A stretch of DNA of 64,000 nt. Source: Paenibacillus tianjinensis (GTDB lineage Bacteria > Bacillota > Bacilli > Paenibacillales > Paenibacillaceae). The stretch lies in contig NZ_CP070969.1 in assembly GCF_017086365.1 (NCBI RefSeq), positions 2,728,001 through 2,792,000 on the forward strand, given 5' to 3'. How positions within the stretch are numbered: position 1 is the stretch's first letter; each line of letters begins with the position of its first letter. A program made the position numbers and the translations under genes. Of this stretch, positions 1 to 10,464 are shown one piece after another. The notes under the pieces were generated by a model. That model worked only from the letters and a program-made list of their open reading frames with translations. It did no database searches and was not told the DNA's origin.

Positions 1-859
1 TAAACGGGTGAGCCCGTTCTTTATCCCGATGATGATTGCGAATATGGGTTCCGGACAGCTGTCGATTAATCTCGGCGCTAAAGGCCCGAACACTACGACA
101 GTAACGGCCTGCGCAACAGGAAGCCATTCCATTGGGGAATCCTTCCGGCTGATTCAGCGCGGTGATGCGGATGCAATGATCTGCGGAGGTTCGGAAGCTA
201 CGATCCGTCCGACGGGTATGGCTGGTTTCTGTGCAATGAGAGCCATGTCGACCCGTAACGATGAACCGGAGAAGGCAAGCCGTCCGTTTGACGTTGACCG
301 CGATGGTTTTGTTATGGGAGAAGGCGCCGGTATTCTGATTCTGGAATCGCTGGAGCATGCCGAGAAGCGCGGGGCCAAGATCTATGCCGAAGTTATCGGC
401 TACGGTCTGAGTGCGGATGCTCATCACATGACTGAGCCTGATCCTGACGGTGCTGCGCGCTGCATGAAGATGGCGATTCGTGATGCCGGTATTGCACCGG
501 AAGAGATTGATTACATCAATGCGCATGGTACTTCTACGCCGGTAGGCGACAAATCTGAAACGGCTGCCGTCAAAAAGGCGCTGGGAGATCATGCTTACAA
601 AGTTGCAATCAGCTCCACGAAATCGATGACCGGGCATTTACTGGGTGCAGCCGGCGGTGTAGAAGCGATTATCTGCGGACTTTCCCTGCAAAAGAACATG
701 ATTGCGCCTACGATCAATTTGGACAATCAAGACCCTGAATGCGATCTGGACTATGTTCCGAATGTGCCGCGTGAGGCCGAGCTTAACATTGTTATGTCCA
801 ACTCCTTCGGATTCGGGGGACATAACGCGACCGTTATTCTCAAAAAATATAAACAGTAA
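1..859 (+). CDS. fabF: 3-oxoacyl-[acyl-carrier-protein] synthase II, 3' part (5' end outside window)
   Basis: Condensing enzyme of type II fatty acid synthesis in the cytoplasm; it extends acyl-ACP with malonyl-ACP. The reading frame is already open at the left edge, so the N-terminal part lies upstream of the window. The visible part holds the nucleophile region (TACATGSHS, Cys), both catalytic His motifs ([11 protein letters not shown] and the [14 protein letters not shown] stretch) and the C-terminal glycine-rich [10 protein letters not shown] signature, so the enzyme looks intact. A GTG at position 8 is internal, not the start. The rnc start lies 15 bases after the stop, consistent with one transcript and with the usual Firmicute order of fab genes, rnc and smc. 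Confidence 0.97.
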   Translation, partial: KRVSPFFIPMMIANMGSGQLSINLGAKGPNTTTVTACATGSHSIGESFRLIQRGDADAMICGGSEATIRPTGMAGFCAMRAMSTRNDEPEKASRPFDVDRDGFVMGEGAGILILESLEHAEKRGAKIYAEVIGYGLSADAHHMTEPDPDGAARCMKMAIRDAGIAPEEIDYINAHGTSTPVGDKSETAAVKKALGDHAYKVAISSTKSMTGHLLGAAGGVEAIICGLSLQKNMIAPTINLDNQDPECDLDYVPNVPREAELNIVMSNSFGFGGHNATVILKKYKQ

Positions 860-874
860 GGGGAGAACAGTGCA

Positions 875-1579
875 GTGAAAGGAGACCTGAAGCAGTTACA
901 AAATCAACTTCAAATCCAATTTCACGATCCTGTACTCCTGAAGCAGGCCTTTACCCATGCATCTTATGTGAATGAACACCGTTTCAACCAGCATCAGGAC
1001 AATGAACGCCTTGAGTTTCTGGGCGATGCCGTGCTTGAGCTTACGGTTTCTGAATATTTGTACAACCTTCTGCCTGACCGGCCTGAAGGTGAACTTACCA
1101 AGCTGCGGGCAGCCATTGTGTGTGAGCCTTCACTGGTCAAGTTCGCCGAAAGTCTGGGCTTCGGACGGTTTGTATTGCTGGGTAAAGGGGAAGAACTTAC
1201 GGGCGGACGAACCCGCCCGGCCTTGCTGGCCGATGTGTTTGAATCCTTCGTGGGAGCGCTTTATCTTGACCAGGGTCTGGAAACGGCCCGCAGGTTCCTT
1301 GATAATCACGTATTCCCGCTGGTGGAGACGGACGGCAAGCTGCAAATGCAGATGAGCGATTTCAAGACGGAGCTTCAGGAGCTGATACAGCATCACGGTT
1401 TGGGTACGCTGGAATATCGGATTATTGAAGAACGGGGACCCGCACATGAGCGTGAATTCGTTTCTGAAGTGTATATGGCTAATCAGTCTCTCGGCAGAGG
1501 CAACGGCCGTTCCAAGAAAGAAGCCGAACAGCAGGCTGCCGCAGCGGCGCTATTGCGTTTGAAGGAAGACGGCGCTTGA
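875..1579 (+). CDS. rnc: ribonuclease III
   Basis: Double-strand-specific endoribonuclease that processes rRNA precursors and structured mRNAs. The 234-residue length is typical. The N-terminal endonuclease domain carries the signature [13 protein letters not shown] (about residues 45-57) and the second metal-binding acidic motif in [15 protein letters not shown] (about 121-135). The C-terminal double-stranded RNA-binding domain starts near residue 162 ([11 protein letters not shown]) and ends with the basic [10 protein letters not shown] helix. The start is GTG at 875, preceded by an AGGGGAGAA ribosome site just after the fabF stop; no other start fits better. It is followed by a terminator-like hairpin before smc. 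Confidence 0.97.
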   Translation: MKGDLKQLQNQLQIQFHDPVLLKQAFTHASYVNEHRFNQHQDNERLEFLGDAVLELTVSEYLYNLLPDRPEGELTKLRAAIVCEPSLVKFAESLGFGRFVLLGKGEELTGGRTRPALLADVFESFVGALYLDQGLETARRFLDNHVFPLVETDGKLQMQMSDFKTELQELIQHHGLGTLEYRIIEERGPAHEREFVSEVYMANQSLGRGNGRSKKEAEQQAAAAALLRLKEDGA

Positions 1580-1637
1580 ATCTTGTAGTTGCATTTGAAC
1601 AAAGATTGGCTTACCCGAGGCAAGTAAGTTAGCGGAG

Positions 1638-1699
1638 GAGAGCAGCAATGGTCTGAATGCCGGCGTTTAGGCGGAGGTCAGACTTTTGCTGCTCTTTTT
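1638..1699 (+). terminator. rho-independent terminator after rnc
   Basis: A long hairpin: GAGCAGCAA pairs with TTGCTGCTC, an inner TGGTCTGA/TCAGACTT stem extends it, and a T-run follows. It separates the fabF-rnc transcript from smc. A possible -10 box (TATAAT, 1763-1768) lies downstream, just before smc, but I see no good -35 for it. Confidence 0.75.
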
Positions 1700-1791
1700 C
1701 GGATGAATAACCGCTCTATTCTTTCAGATAAGGCGGGCTATTTTAGGCTATAAACGCTATGTTATAATAGGTCAGAGGTGATTGGCGAGTC

Positions 1792-4700
1792 ATGTTTTTG
1801 AAACGGATTGAATTAGCTGGCTTTAAATCTTTTGCTGACAAAACGGAAATGGAATTTGTGCGCGGCATTACGGCAGTAGTCGGGCCAAACGGCAGCGGCA
1901 AAAGTAATATTTCCGATGGCATCCGCTGGGTGCTGGGCGAACAGAGTGCCAAGTCGCTGCGCGGCGGCAAGATGGAGGATATCATCTTTGCCGGAAGTGA
2001 TGCGCGTAAAGCGGTGAACTATGGTGAGGTTTCGCTGACGCTGGATAACGAGGATCATGTGCTGCCGCTGGATTTCAGCGAAGTGACTGTGACCCGCCGG
2101 GTACACCGTAGCGGTGAAAGTGAATACTTAATCAACAAGCAGGCCTGCCGGTTAAAAGATATCACGGAGCTGTTTATGGATACAGGTATCGGGCGTGAGG
2201 CGTACTCGATCATTGGCCAAGGCCGTATTGAAGAGATTCTCAGTACCCGGTCGGAGGACCGGCGCGGAATTTTTGAAGAAGCATCAGGTATTGTTAAGTA
2301 TAAATCGCGTAAAAAGGATGCCGGACGCAAGCTGGATGAAACGGAGCAGAATCTGCTGCGGATTCACGATTTGATCAGTGAGCTGGAGGATCAGATTGGT
2401 CCGCTTAAGGACCAGTCCGAGAAGGCCATTCGATATAAGGAACTGCGCGAACAGCTGAAACAGCTGGAGATCTCGGTATATGTGCACCAGATCGAAGGGA
2501 TTCATACCGCCTGGAAGGAAGGCAATGACCGGCTCGAGGTGCTAAAGCATGAACAATTGGCACTGTCTACGGTGGTTTCCGCCCACGATGCCAAGCTGGA
2601 AAGCGGCCGTGCCGAGCTTCGGGCATTGGAAGAGCAGGTTGAGAAGCTCCAGGAGCAGCTGCTGCGTTACAGTGAAGCCTATGAGAAGAGCGAAGGCTAT
2701 GGAGAAGTGCTCAAGGAACGCAAACGCAATCTGGAGAGCAACCGTGAACAGCTGATGCTCACTTTAGGTTCTGTAGGCGAACGTTCAGAAGGCCGTCAGC
2801 GTGAGCTTGCGGAGCTGGAGCTGAAGCTTGCGCAGTCGCGGCAGGCGCTCGAGGATTTGCGCAGCCAGCTGGCGGATGAAGAGACCCGGCTGGAAGGCGT
2901 CACCGGGGGCATCAGCCAGAGTAAGGAAGAGAAGCTGAAGAGCGCCTTGCTCGAGCTGATGAATCTGATGGCCCAGGCCCGCAATGAAATCCGTTATGCG
3001 GATCAGCAGAAGGAAAGCCTGGAGCGGCGGATGAGCCGAAGTAGCGAAGAAAGCGGCAAATGGGTTGCAAGACTGCAGGAGCTGTCTGCCTCTCAGAAGA
3101 CGCTGAAGGATAGAATTACCGCACTTGGCAAAGAGATCGGTGCTCTGCGCAATGCTTATATCACAGAAAGTGAGCAGTCGAGCAAACGTCAGAAGCTGCT
3201 GGAAGAAACGCAGTCCGGTCTTCGCAAATGGGAGCAGAAGCGCGAAGCGCAGGTATCCAGGCACGAGACGATGAAGGAAATGCAGGATGATTTTGATGGC
3301 TTCATGCTTGGTGTCAAGGAAGTGCTCAAGGGTGCGCGTAAGGGTCAGCTAAACGGCGTGCATGGCGCTGTAGCTGAGCTGATCTCTGTACCGGAGAAGC
3401 TGGAAATGGCCGTTGAGACGGCATTGGGGGCTTCACTGCAGCATGTCGTCATGGATAATGAAGCGGTATCCCGGCAGGCGATTGCTTTTCTGAAACAACG
3501 CCAGCTGGGTAGAGCGACGTTTCTGCCGCTGGATGTTATCCGGCCCCGGCAGATTACAGGCAGCGACCGGGGGATGGTCGAAGGAGCTGAAGGCTTTGTC
3601 GGCATCGGATCTGAACTGGTAGGTTTTGAAGGTAGGTATGCCAGTATCATTGGAAGCTTGCTTGGCAACGTAGTTATTGCTGAAAGTCTGGAGCAGGCCA
3701 ACCGGATTGCCGCCAAATGCCAATACCGCTACCGTGTTGTAACTCTTGAAGGGGATGTCGTGAATGCAGGCGGTTCCATGACCGGGGGCAGCCAGCATAA
3801 AAAGAATAACAGCCTGCTAAGCCGCAAACGCCAGCTGGATCAATTGCTCAGCGAGATTGAAGAAAGCGAGCTGCAGATCAGCAAGCTGAAGCAAGGCATC
3901 AGCCGCTTGAAGGACGAGCAGGAGAATGCGTCGCAGAAGCTGGAAGAGCTGCGTCATGACGGTGACGAGAAACGTCTGGAGGAGCAGCGGGTTGCCGGTG
4001 ATCTGAAGCAGCTGGAGCAGGAATTGCGCCATGTCCAGGAGCAGGTGGATGGAGCAGGGGCGGAGCGCAGCGGGTTTGAAAGTGAAGTGAAAGCACTGGA
4101 AGAAAGCCGGGTTCAGGCTGTCAACGAGCTTGCACGACTGGAGCAGGAAGAGAAGGATGCCCATGAGGCGATCCGCAACGCTGAATCGGAGCGTAAAGCG
4201 AGCGAATCCGCCAAGGAAGAGCTTCAGGGTAAGCTGACCGGGATGAAGGTAACTGAGGGTAAGCTGGATCAGGAGATTTTCTCACTGGAGGAACAGCTGC
4301 GCCGTATGAGACAGGATGCCGGATCACAGGAGAAAGAGCTGCGCCAGAGCCGCAGCTTGCTCATGACGATTGAACAGGATCTGGAGGAAAATGCCCGGGA
4401 AGCTGTAAAGCAGAAGGAAAACCTTAACACATACCGGCTGAAAAAAGATGAAACAGCGGCAGCACTGGATTTGGCACGGGCTGACCGCACGGCACTGACA
4501 CGCAAGCTTGAGCTGGCCGAAGGGGAGACCAAGGACCAGCGCCAGGCCCTTAAGTCTGTAGAGGACAAGCTCCGTACAACTGAAGTGTCTGTTGGACGGC
4601 TGGATGTTGAACTGGACAATATCCTGCGCAAGCTAAGTGATGACTATGAGCTGAGCTATGAACTGGCGAAACAGCGTTATCCTGTTCCCGAGGATGTGCC

Positions 4701-5361
4701 GGCAGCTCAGGCTGAAGTGCAGCGGCTCAAACGCAGCATCTCCGCCCTGGGTGAAGTTAGCTTAGGGGCTATAGAGGAATATCAGCGTGTTCATGAGCGT
4801 TACACCTTCCTCAGCGGACAGAAGGATGATCTGGTAGAAGCTAAGACAACACTTTACCATGTGATTCATGAGATGGAAGAAGAGATGTCCAAACGCTTCA
4901 AACAGACCTTCGATGCGATCCGCCGGGAATTCGGGACGGTATTCTCGAAGCTGTTCGGCGGCGGCCGTGCGGATTTGCAGCTATTGGATCCGGAGCATAT
5001 GCTAGAGACGGGCATTGATATCGTGGCCCAGCCTCCCGGCAAAAAATTGCAAAATCTGCAGCTGCTGTCCGGCGGTGAGCGGGCTTTGACTGCGATGGCT
5101 CTGCTGTTTGCTATTTTACAGGTGAAGCCGGTTCCTTTCTGCGTGCTGGATGAGGTCGAGGCTGCGCTTGATGAAGCAAACGTAGTCCGGTTCGCCCAGT
5201 ATTTGCGTGAGTTCTCTGAGCAGACCCAATTCATCGTGGTTACCCACCGTAAGGGTACGATGGAGGAAGCGGATGTGCTGTATGGGGTGACGATGGAGGA
5301 AGGCGGCGTGTCCAAGCTCGTCTCCGTGAAGCTGGAGGATGAAGAGGCGGAAATTGCTTAG
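1792..5361 (+). CDS. smc: chromosome segregation protein SMC
   Basis: Structural maintenance of chromosomes ATPase, the core of the bacterial condensin with ScpA and ScpB; it compacts and segregates the nucleoid. It has 1189 residues, the usual length. Visible parts in order: head half with Walker A ([14 protein letters not shown], about residue 32), a long coiled coil, the hinge (about 515-645, with the GGSMTGGS motif), the returning coiled coil, and the C-terminal head with the ABC signature [14 protein letters not shown] and Walker [18 protein letters not shown] at 1792 is preceded by AGAGGTGAT. The frame is uninterrupted. ftsY follows after a 191-base gap. Confidence 0.98.
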   Translation: MFLKRIELAGFKSFADKTEMEFVRGITAVVGPNGSGKSNISDGIRWVLGEQSAKSLRGGKMEDIIFAGSDARKAVNYGEVSLTLDNEDHVLPLDFSEVTVTRRVHRSGESEYLINKQACRLKDITELFMDTGIGREAYSIIGQGRIEEILSTRSEDRRGIFEEASGIVKYKSRKKDAGRKLDETEQNLLRIHDLISELEDQIGPLKDQSEKAIRYKELREQLKQLEISVYVHQIEGIHTAWKEGNDRLEVLKHEQLALSTVVSAHDAKLESGRAELRALEEQVEKLQEQLLRYSEAYEKSEGYGEVLKERKRNLESNREQLMLTLGSVGERSEGRQRELAELELKLAQSRQALEDLRSQLADEETRLEGVTGGISQSKEEKLKSALLELMNLMAQARNEIRYADQQKESLERRMSRSSEESGKWVARLQELSASQKTLKDRITALGKEIGALRNAYITESEQSSKRQKLLEETQSGLRKWEQKREAQVSRHETMKEMQDDFDGFMLGVKEVLKGARKGQLNGVHGAVAELISVPEKLEMAVETALGASLQHVVMDNEAVSRQAIAFLKQRQLGRATFLPLDVIRPRQITGSDRGMVEGAEGFVGIGSELVGFEGRYASIIGSLLGNVVIAESLEQANRIAAKCQYRYRVVTLEGDVVNAGGSMTGGSQHKKNNSLLSRKRQLDQLLSEIEESELQISKLKQGISRLKDEQENASQKLEELRHDGDEKRLEEQRVAGDLKQLEQELRHVQEQVDGAGAERSGFESEVKALEESRVQAVNELARLEQEEKDAHEAIRNAESERKASESAKEELQGKLTGMKVTEGKLDQEIFSLEEQLRRMRQDAGSQEKELRQSRSLLMTIEQDLEENAREAVKQKENLNTYRLKKDETAAALDLARADRTALTRKLELAEGETKDQRQALKSVEDKLRTTEVSVGRLDVELDNILRKLSDDYELSYELAKQRYPVPEDVPAAQAEVQRLKRSISALGEVSLGAIEEYQRVHERYTFLSGQKDDLVEAKTTLYHVIHEMEEEMSKRFKQTFDAIRREFGTVFSKLFGGGRADLQLLDPEHMLETGIDIVAQPPGKKLQNLQLLSGGERALTAMALLFAILQVKPVPFCVLDEVEAALDEANVVRFAQYLREFSEQTQFIVVTHRKGTMEEADVLYGVTMEEGGVSKLVSVKLEDEEAEIA

Positions 5362-5552
5362 ATTTATTAGAAACAATAAAGGGAATAGTGGCGGAAGGGA
5401 ATTTTGGAACTGGAGGAGCGGTAGCGTCCGCCTTTGTCTGCGGATTTCAACCGCGAACAGCGGGTATAATCAAGAAATCTGCAGATGGGCAGCGGCCGAA
5501 AGTCCAAATATTCTCTGGAGTCACGACTAATCCCATAATTGAGGGGGACCAT

Positions 5553-6551
5553 ATGAGCTTTTTTAAAAAATTGAAAGAAAGCATATCCGGTAAAACGGAA
5601 AGTGTAACCAAAAGCTTCCGCGACGGGCTGGAGAAGACCCGCAAAGGCTTCGTTGAGAAGGTCTCAGATCTGATCATCCGCCGCAAAAAGATTGATGAAG
5701 AGTTCTACGAGGAGCTCGAAGAAATTCTGATCGGTGCTGATGTAGGCGTAAACACGGTAATGACGCTCGTAGAAGAGCTGCGTACCGAAGTGAAGCAGAA
5801 GCGAATCGAGGATGCAGCGGAGCTGCAGCCGATTCTCTCCCGCAAGCTGATGGAGCTGCTGCGCGGTGATGACGACAATAGCCTGAAGGAGAATCCTGAC
5901 GGCATCACTGTTATTTTGTTTGTTGGAGTCAACGGTGTCGGCAAGACGACAACAATCGGCAAGCTGGCGCACCGCTACAAACAAGAAGGTAAAAAGGTCC
6001 TCCTGGCTGCAGGCGATACGTTCCGTGCCGGAGCGATTGAGCAGCTGGAAGTCTGGGGCCAGCGGGCTGGCGTAGATGTTATTAAACAGCAGGCGGGCTC
6101 CGACCCGGCGGCGGTTATGTTTGATGCCGTACAGGCCGCGAAGCAGCGGAACGTGGATGTGCTGATCTGCGATACAGCAGGCAGACTGCAGAATAAGAGC
6201 AATCTGATGGAAGAGCTGAACAAGATTTTCCGGGTCATTCAGCGTGAGATTCCGAGTGCGCCGCATGAGGTGCTGATGGTGCTGGATGCAACCACCGGTC
6301 AGAATGCTTTAAGCCAGGCCAAGCTGTTTGGTGAAAAGAGCGGTGTAACCGGCCTCGTGCTAACCAAGCTGGACGGTACCGCCAAGGGCGGGATTGTCGT
6401 TGCCATCCGACAGGAAATGAATTTGCCGGTGAAACTCGTCGGCCTCGGTGAAAAGATGGAGGATTTGCAGACGTTTGATTCCAGCCAATTCGTGCATGCC
6501 TTATTCGCAGGGATGATCAGCGAGGAAGAGCAGGCAGAAGACCAGGAGTAA
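5553..6551 (+). CDS. ftsY: signal recognition particle receptor FtsY
   Basis: SRP-type GTPase at the membrane that receives Ffh-ribosome complexes during co-translational targeting. From the ATG at 5553 (ribosome site GAGGGGGA directly upstream) it has 332 residues: an NG-domain protein with a short N-terminal amphipathic part (MSFFKKLKES) rather than the long acidic A domain of enterobacteria. G1 is GVNGVGKTTTIGKLA; DTFRAGAIEQL, the G3 region DTAGR, TKLDGTAKGG and the closing GLGEKMEDLQTF motif all follow. The frame is open further upstream (to 5388), but that part shows no conservation and no ribosome site. In B. subtilis ylxM-ffh come next; here they do not. Confidence 0.97.
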   Translation: MSFFKKLKESISGKTESVTKSFRDGLEKTRKGFVEKVSDLIIRRKKIDEEFYEELEEILIGADVGVNTVMTLVEELRTEVKQKRIEDAAELQPILSRKLMELLRGDDDNSLKENPDGITVILFVGVNGVGKTTTIGKLAHRYKQEGKKVLLAAGDTFRAGAIEQLEVWGQRAGVDVIKQQAGSDPAAVMFDAVQAAKQRNVDVLICDTAGRLQNKSNLMEELNKIFRVIQREIPSAPHEVLMVLDATTGQNALSQAKLFGEKSGVTGLVLTKLDGTAKGGIVVAIRQEMNLPVKLVGLGEKMEDLQTFDSSQFVHALFAGMISEEEQAEDQE

Positions 6552-6620
6552 CAACTCTCCTCATAAACCAGTACCGATAGTGAGCATGATTTCGCATAAC
6601 CAGACTTCAGAATGAACATC

Positions 6621-6664
6621 AAAAGGCCCGTTTCCAGTTTTATCTGGAGATCGGGCCTTTTTTG
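6621..6664 (+). terminator. strong rho-independent terminator after ftsY
   Basis: AAAGGCCCG and CGGGCCTTT arms with an inner TCCAG/CTGGA stem, followed by a run of T. It ends the rnc-smc-ftsY block. Confidence 0.9.
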
Positions 6665-7034
6665 CGGTTGATGGGACAGCCGTGACCCGCGTTTTTAATA
6701 GAAGAAACAGCGATTCAGGCAATTTAATAACAAATATATTAAAATTACATTATATGAAAAATTCATAATAGTACTGCTTGTCAACGCTCCTGCATACAAT
6801 TCTATGTATAATTCACTTCTCAGCTCCCTCTAAATAACCATATGAGAAAGGAAGCGATTCCATTTATGAGGGATGGTTCATAAACTCCATATTGCTGTTA
6901 TATATATTGACATAAAGATTAGCATTTACGTATTATTAAAGTAGTAATTGATATTTTTGAGGTAAATTCTTAAAATATAAGGTTTCTTGTCAACAAACTT
7001 CACACATTTTAATGATCCGAAAGGAGTCGGGCTC
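6665..7034 (+). promoter_or_regulatory. AT-rich intergenic region with a shared 27-bp motif and a candidate promoter
   Basis: There is no gene in this stretch. Positions 6742-6768 hold a motif with a perfect dyad (TATGAA-AAA-TTCATA) that recurs with three mismatches at 16569-16595. A good SigA-type promoter is at 6907-6936: TTGACA, 18-bp spacer, TATTAT. It would drive the ATP-grasp gene at 7035 with a leader of about 90 bases. The only small ORF (6842, 13 codons) is unconvincing. Confidence 0.5.
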
Positions 7035-8498
7035 ATGTCCAAATTAGATCCTTTGCCCGGTATTTCCCCGTATCCGCTGCAGCATTTTTTTGATGAAATG
7101 TTTGCCGATGAACGGAGTATCCGGCCTCATTACAAACATGTGGGCCGCATGTTTTCCGGAATGAGCCCCGAAGAGCTGCTAGGCAAGCAAAGACTGATGC
7201 AGCGTCGGATGATGGAAGAGGGAATTACCTTTACCCTGTACAACCCGGCTCAGGATCAACCGATGGAGCGTACGATTCCCTTCGATATGATTCCACGGAT
7301 CATTCCGAAGGGCGAATGGGAAAAACTCGAGGCTGGAATCGTCCAGCGGATTACGGCTTTGAATTTATTTATACATGATATTTACCATGAACAGTACATT
7401 GTAAAAGATGGTATAGTACCGCGGCGAATGATCATCTCTAATGTATACTTCCGTCCGGAAATGGCGGGACTCCGAGTTCCTGGCGGAGCTTATGTCACCA
7501 CATCCGGTATTGATTTAATCCGCCATCATGACGGGGAATATTACGTGCTTGAAGACAATCTGCGGACTCCTTCAGGCTTTTCCTACTTATTTAAAGGCAG
7601 ATCGCTCATGAACCAGCTGTTCCCGGAGTTATCTTTTGCCAGTTCAATCAGGGATGTGGATCACAGCTTGAACCGTTTCCTGTCTGTGCTTCGCAGCCTG
7701 TCCCCGTCGCGGACAAAAGATCCGGTGATCGCGCTCTTGACACCTGGGGAATATAACTCAGCTTACTATGAACATGCTTATCTGGCACAGCAAATGGGCA
7801 TTCATCTGTTGGAAGGACGCGATCTGGTAGCACAGGATCACAAGATTTATTTGAAGGAAATGAACGGGCTGCGCCGGGTGGATGTGCTGTACCGGCGTCT
7901 GGATGATGATTATATCGATCCGCTTGCCTTCCAGCCAAGCTCACTTTTGGGTGTCGCCGGTCTGATGAATGCGTACCGGGCAGGCAACATCGCCATCGCT
8001 AACGCTCCGGGAACGGGAGTTGCCGATGACAAAGCCATGTACGTCTATGTTCCGGATATGATCCGTTATTACCTCAACGAGGAGCCGATTTTGGGCAACG
8101 TGCCCACCTACCTTTTGTCCCGGGCGCAGGAACGGCAATATGTGCTTGATCATCTGTCCGAGATGGTGGTCAAGGAAACTTCGTTGTCCGGCGGTTACGG
8201 TATGCTGATCGGAAGCGAGGCAACACAGGAAGAGCTGGTGGATTTCCGGCTGAAAATCCTGGCTGATCCCGCCCGGTATATAGCGCAGCCGATTATGTCA
8301 TTATCGAGAGCACCTGTGCTGTCCGGCGCAGCGATGGTACCGCGTCATATCGACTTGAGGGCATTTGTGTTAATGGGAGCGGACCGTAAGCCTCATGTTA
8401 TACCTGGCGGACTGACCCGGGTAGCCATGAAAGAAGGCTCGCTGGTCGTCAACTCCTCCCAAGGCGGCGGCGTTAAGGACACCTGGGTAATGGCATAG
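7035..8498 (+). CDS. circularly permuted ATP-grasp protein (DUF404/DUF407 type), probable amidoligase
   Basis: Predicted ATP-dependent carboxylate-amine ligase of the circularly permuted ATP-grasp type 2 family; its substrate is unknown. From ATG 7035 (ribosome site AAAGGAG) it has 487 residues, normal for the family. Typical blocks are GGAYVTTSGIDLIRH with YVLEDNLRTPSGFSY near residue 165, the VKETSLSGGYGMLIG loop (about 395), HIDLRAFVL and the C-terminal SSQGGGVKDTWV. A longer frame from 6987 (TTG) has no ribosome site. It is followed 69 bases later by an alpha-E gene and then a transglutaminase-like gene, a conserved trio proposed from comparative genomics to make or attach small peptides. 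Function here is inferred from family and context only. Confidence 0.9.
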   Translation: MSKLDPLPGISPYPLQHFFDEMFADERSIRPHYKHVGRMFSGMSPEELLGKQRLMQRRMMEEGITFTLYNPAQDQPMERTIPFDMIPRIIPKGEWEKLEAGIVQRITALNLFIHDIYHEQYIVKDGIVPRRMIISNVYFRPEMAGLRVPGGAYVTTSGIDLIRHHDGEYYVLEDNLRTPSGFSYLFKGRSLMNQLFPELSFASSIRDVDHSLNRFLSVLRSLSPSRTKDPVIALLTPGEYNSAYYEHAYLAQQMGIHLLEGRDLVAQDHKIYLKEMNGLRRVDVLYRRLDDDYIDPLAFQPSSLLGVAGLMNAYRAGNIAIANAPGTGVADDKAMYVYVPDMIRYYLNEEPILGNVPTYLLSRAQERQYVLDHLSEMVVKETSLSGGYGMLIGSEATQEELVDFRLKILADPARYIAQPIMSLSRAPVLSGAAMVPRHIDLRAFVLMGADRKPHVIPGGLTRVAMKEGSLVVNSSQGGGVKDTWVMA

Positions 8499-8567
8499 TG
8501 CCGGAAAATAAGCTTTTGAATGAATAAAGTGCGGCATCAATATGGGTTAGGTGGAGGAGTGGTAACG

Positions 8568-9521
8568 ATGCTGAATCGCAATGCGGAAGCTTTGTTTTGG
8601 ATTGGGCGGTATATTGAACGGGCGGAGAATCATGCGCGGCTAATCGATGTTCATTATCACATTCAGCAGGAAGAGGATTTTCAGGCGGAGGGACATAAGT
8701 GGTCACGGCTGATCGATGCCCTCGGAGTCAGAAATGAATACCTGCAGCAATTCGAGAGCTTTGCTGAACAAGACGTATTATCCTTTATCACGCTGGACCT
8801 CGGCAATGCTAATTCCTTATTTTCTTGCGTGCATCAAGCCCGGAATAATCTGCGGACGTTGCGCCAGCATCTTCCCAGCGAGCTCTGGGATATTGCCAAT
8901 GGCTTCAATCTCTGGCTTGGCGAACAGTCGGTGGCGGATATCATGAGCGGGCCGCATCAGTTCTACCAGCAGGTCAAAGAGCGTGCGGCAATGTTCCTGG
9001 GGGCGGAGCAGTCAGTTATGCTGAGAGGGAACGAATGGCATTTTATTGAAAGCGGGCGGTTTCTCGAACGGGCCGAGAATACGACGCGGATTCTGCAGGC
9101 CGTAACGGTATCCTGCAAATCAAAGGAGATCAACTCTATATACACCCAGCTGCAGGCTGTGTTGAAATCCGTAAGCGGCTACCAGGCTTTCCGGCGTTAT
9201 TATGCGGATGATATGTCGCCGGAATGCATTTTGGAGTTCCTGATTGTAAATGCCTATTTCCCGCGTTCGATCCGCTTCTCGTTCCATAAGCTGGAGGAGC
9301 ATTTAGCCAAACTTCAGCTGGATAGCTCCGAGAAGGGTTCGGGACATGAAAAGGTAATCCGTCAGGCCGGTAAAATCAAAGCCGATCTCGATTATATGGA
9401 AAAAGAAGAAATGTCCGGCGATCTCGTCGATGATGTGCTGAATACACTGAAGATTTCCTGCCAGAGATTAGGGAAAACGATGGAGGGCGCATTTTTTCGG
9501 CGTGAAGGAGTACGTGTATGA
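8568..9521 (+). CDS. alpha-E domain protein (DUF403)
   Basis: Helical protein of the alpha-E family, almost always encoded beside the circularly permuted ATP-grasp protein and presumed to act with it; the biochemical role is unknown. It has 317 residues from ATG 8568, with GGAGGAG eight bases upstream. The family hallmark appears twice, as in the typical duplicated fold: LFWIGRYIERAENHARLID near the start and FIESGRFLERAENTTRIL about residue 165. No signal peptide or membrane segment is visible, so it should be cytoplasmic. The stop overlaps the next start (ATGA at 9518-9521), showing translational coupling. Confidence 0.9.
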   Translation: MLNRNAEALFWIGRYIERAENHARLIDVHYHIQQEEDFQAEGHKWSRLIDALGVRNEYLQQFESFAEQDVLSFITLDLGNANSLFSCVHQARNNLRTLRQHLPSELWDIANGFNLWLGEQSVADIMSGPHQFYQQVKERAAMFLGAEQSVMLRGNEWHFIESGRFLERAENTTRILQAVTVSCKSKEINSIYTQLQAVLKSVSGYQAFRRYYADDMSPECILEFLIVNAYFPRSIRFSFHKLEEHLAKLQLDSSEKGSGHEKVIRQAGKIKADLDYMEKEEMSGDLVDDVLNTLKISCQRLGKTMEGAFFRREGVRV

Positions 9522-10384
9522 AAATACAGATCAACCATACAACAACCTACACCTATCCCGAACCGGTTACGGACAGTGTCAATGAAGTCAGGCTGACCCC
9601 GCGCACAAACTACCGGCAGTCCTGTTATCATCACGAGGTAGAGGTAACTCCAGCCGCTAACCTGCTGACCTATGAGGATTTTTTCGGAAACCGGGTTCAT
9701 GCTTACTCTGTGAATAAGCCGCACACAGAAATGGTTATTCATACCAAGGCTACAGTTGTTACGCTTGATAAAGCACAGGGTACAGATCTGCCGCACCTTC
9801 CGCTGGAAGAGCAGGTCAGGCTGCTGAATGACGAGAAGTTCCAGAACCGGTATATTGAGTTCATTTTACCGACACGCTATACGGAAGTAACGCCGGAACT
9901 GGTTGAGTTTGCTTCACAGCATCCTTTTGACGAAGCGGAGGATATGTATGAATGGACCAAGAAGCTATCCTCTACGATCTATGAACAGTTTACCTATGAT
10001 CCCGAGGCTACAAGCGTAAATACCACGGTCAAAAAGGCACTCAAGCTTAAACGCGGTGTCTGTCAGGACTATGCGCATTTGATGATTGCGGTCTGCCGCA
10101 GTGTCGGCTTGCCTTCCAGATACGTCAGCGGCTACCATTTTGTCGGTGACCTGCAGGGCGGAAATGCAGATTTCGAGCAAGCTTCGCATGCATGGGTGGA
10201 GACCCATATTCCCGGAACGGGCTGGTTGGGTTTTGATCCGACGAATAACGTAGAAGTGAACTGGCGGTACATTAAGCTCGGGCATGGCCGGGATTACAAG
10301 GATATCGTACCGGTAAAAGGAGTCTACCGTGGTGTATCCGGTACGCTGACGGTCAAAGTGGATGTTCGCAAGCTGGAGAATTAG
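9518..10384 (+). CDS. transglutaminase-like cysteine peptidase-fold protein
   Basis: Third gene of the ATP-grasp/alpha-E module. The N-terminal part (MKIQINHTTTYTYPEPVTDS, about 1-100) is the beta-rich bacterial transglutaminase-like N-terminal domain. The core has the catalytic triad in order: Cys in RGVCQDYAHLM (about residue 185), His in ASHAWVETH (about 227) and Asp in GFDPTNN (about 243). It has 288 residues and no signal peptide. Members of this family may act as proteases or acyl transferases on peptide bonds made by the ATP-grasp partner; that is inference. Its ATG overlaps the alpha-E stop, so the three genes form one operon. Confidence 0.9.
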   Translation: MKIQINHTTTYTYPEPVTDSVNEVRLTPRTNYRQSCYHHEVEVTPAANLLTYEDFFGNRVHAYSVNKPHTEMVIHTKATVVTLDKAQGTDLPHLPLEEQVRLLNDEKFQNRYIEFILPTRYTEVTPELVEFASQHPFDEAEDMYEWTKKLSSTIYEQFTYDPEATSVNTTVKKALKLKRGVCQDYAHLMIAVCRSVGLPSRYVSGYHFVGDLQGGNADFEQASHAWVETHIPGTGWLGFDPTNNVEVNWRYIKLGHGRDYKDIVPVKGVYRGVSGTLTVKVDVRKLEN

Positions 10385-10409
10385 AGGGATTCGTACAAAT
10401 AGAATGAAT

Positions 10410-10450
10410 ACAGCGTGTGCCGGAATGTATTGGTACGCGCTGTTTGTATT
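10410..10450 (+). terminator. terminator-like hairpin after the transglutaminase gene
   Basis: ACAGCGTGTGCC pairs with GGTACGCGCTGT (two G-U pairs) around a nine-base loop and is followed by the imperfect T-rich stretch TTTGTATT. Likely end of the ATP-grasp operon, though the U-run is weak. Confidence 0.5.
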
Positions 10451-10464
10451 GGATCAGTCTCATT

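Noticed and set aside
2785..3264. Minus-strand 159-codon frame under smc
   Set aside because: Leu/Gln/Arg-rich complement of coiled-coil codons; an expected shadow.
5388..5552. N-terminal extension of FtsY
   Set aside because: Open frame but no ribosome site at 5388 and not FtsY-like; the good site is at 5553.
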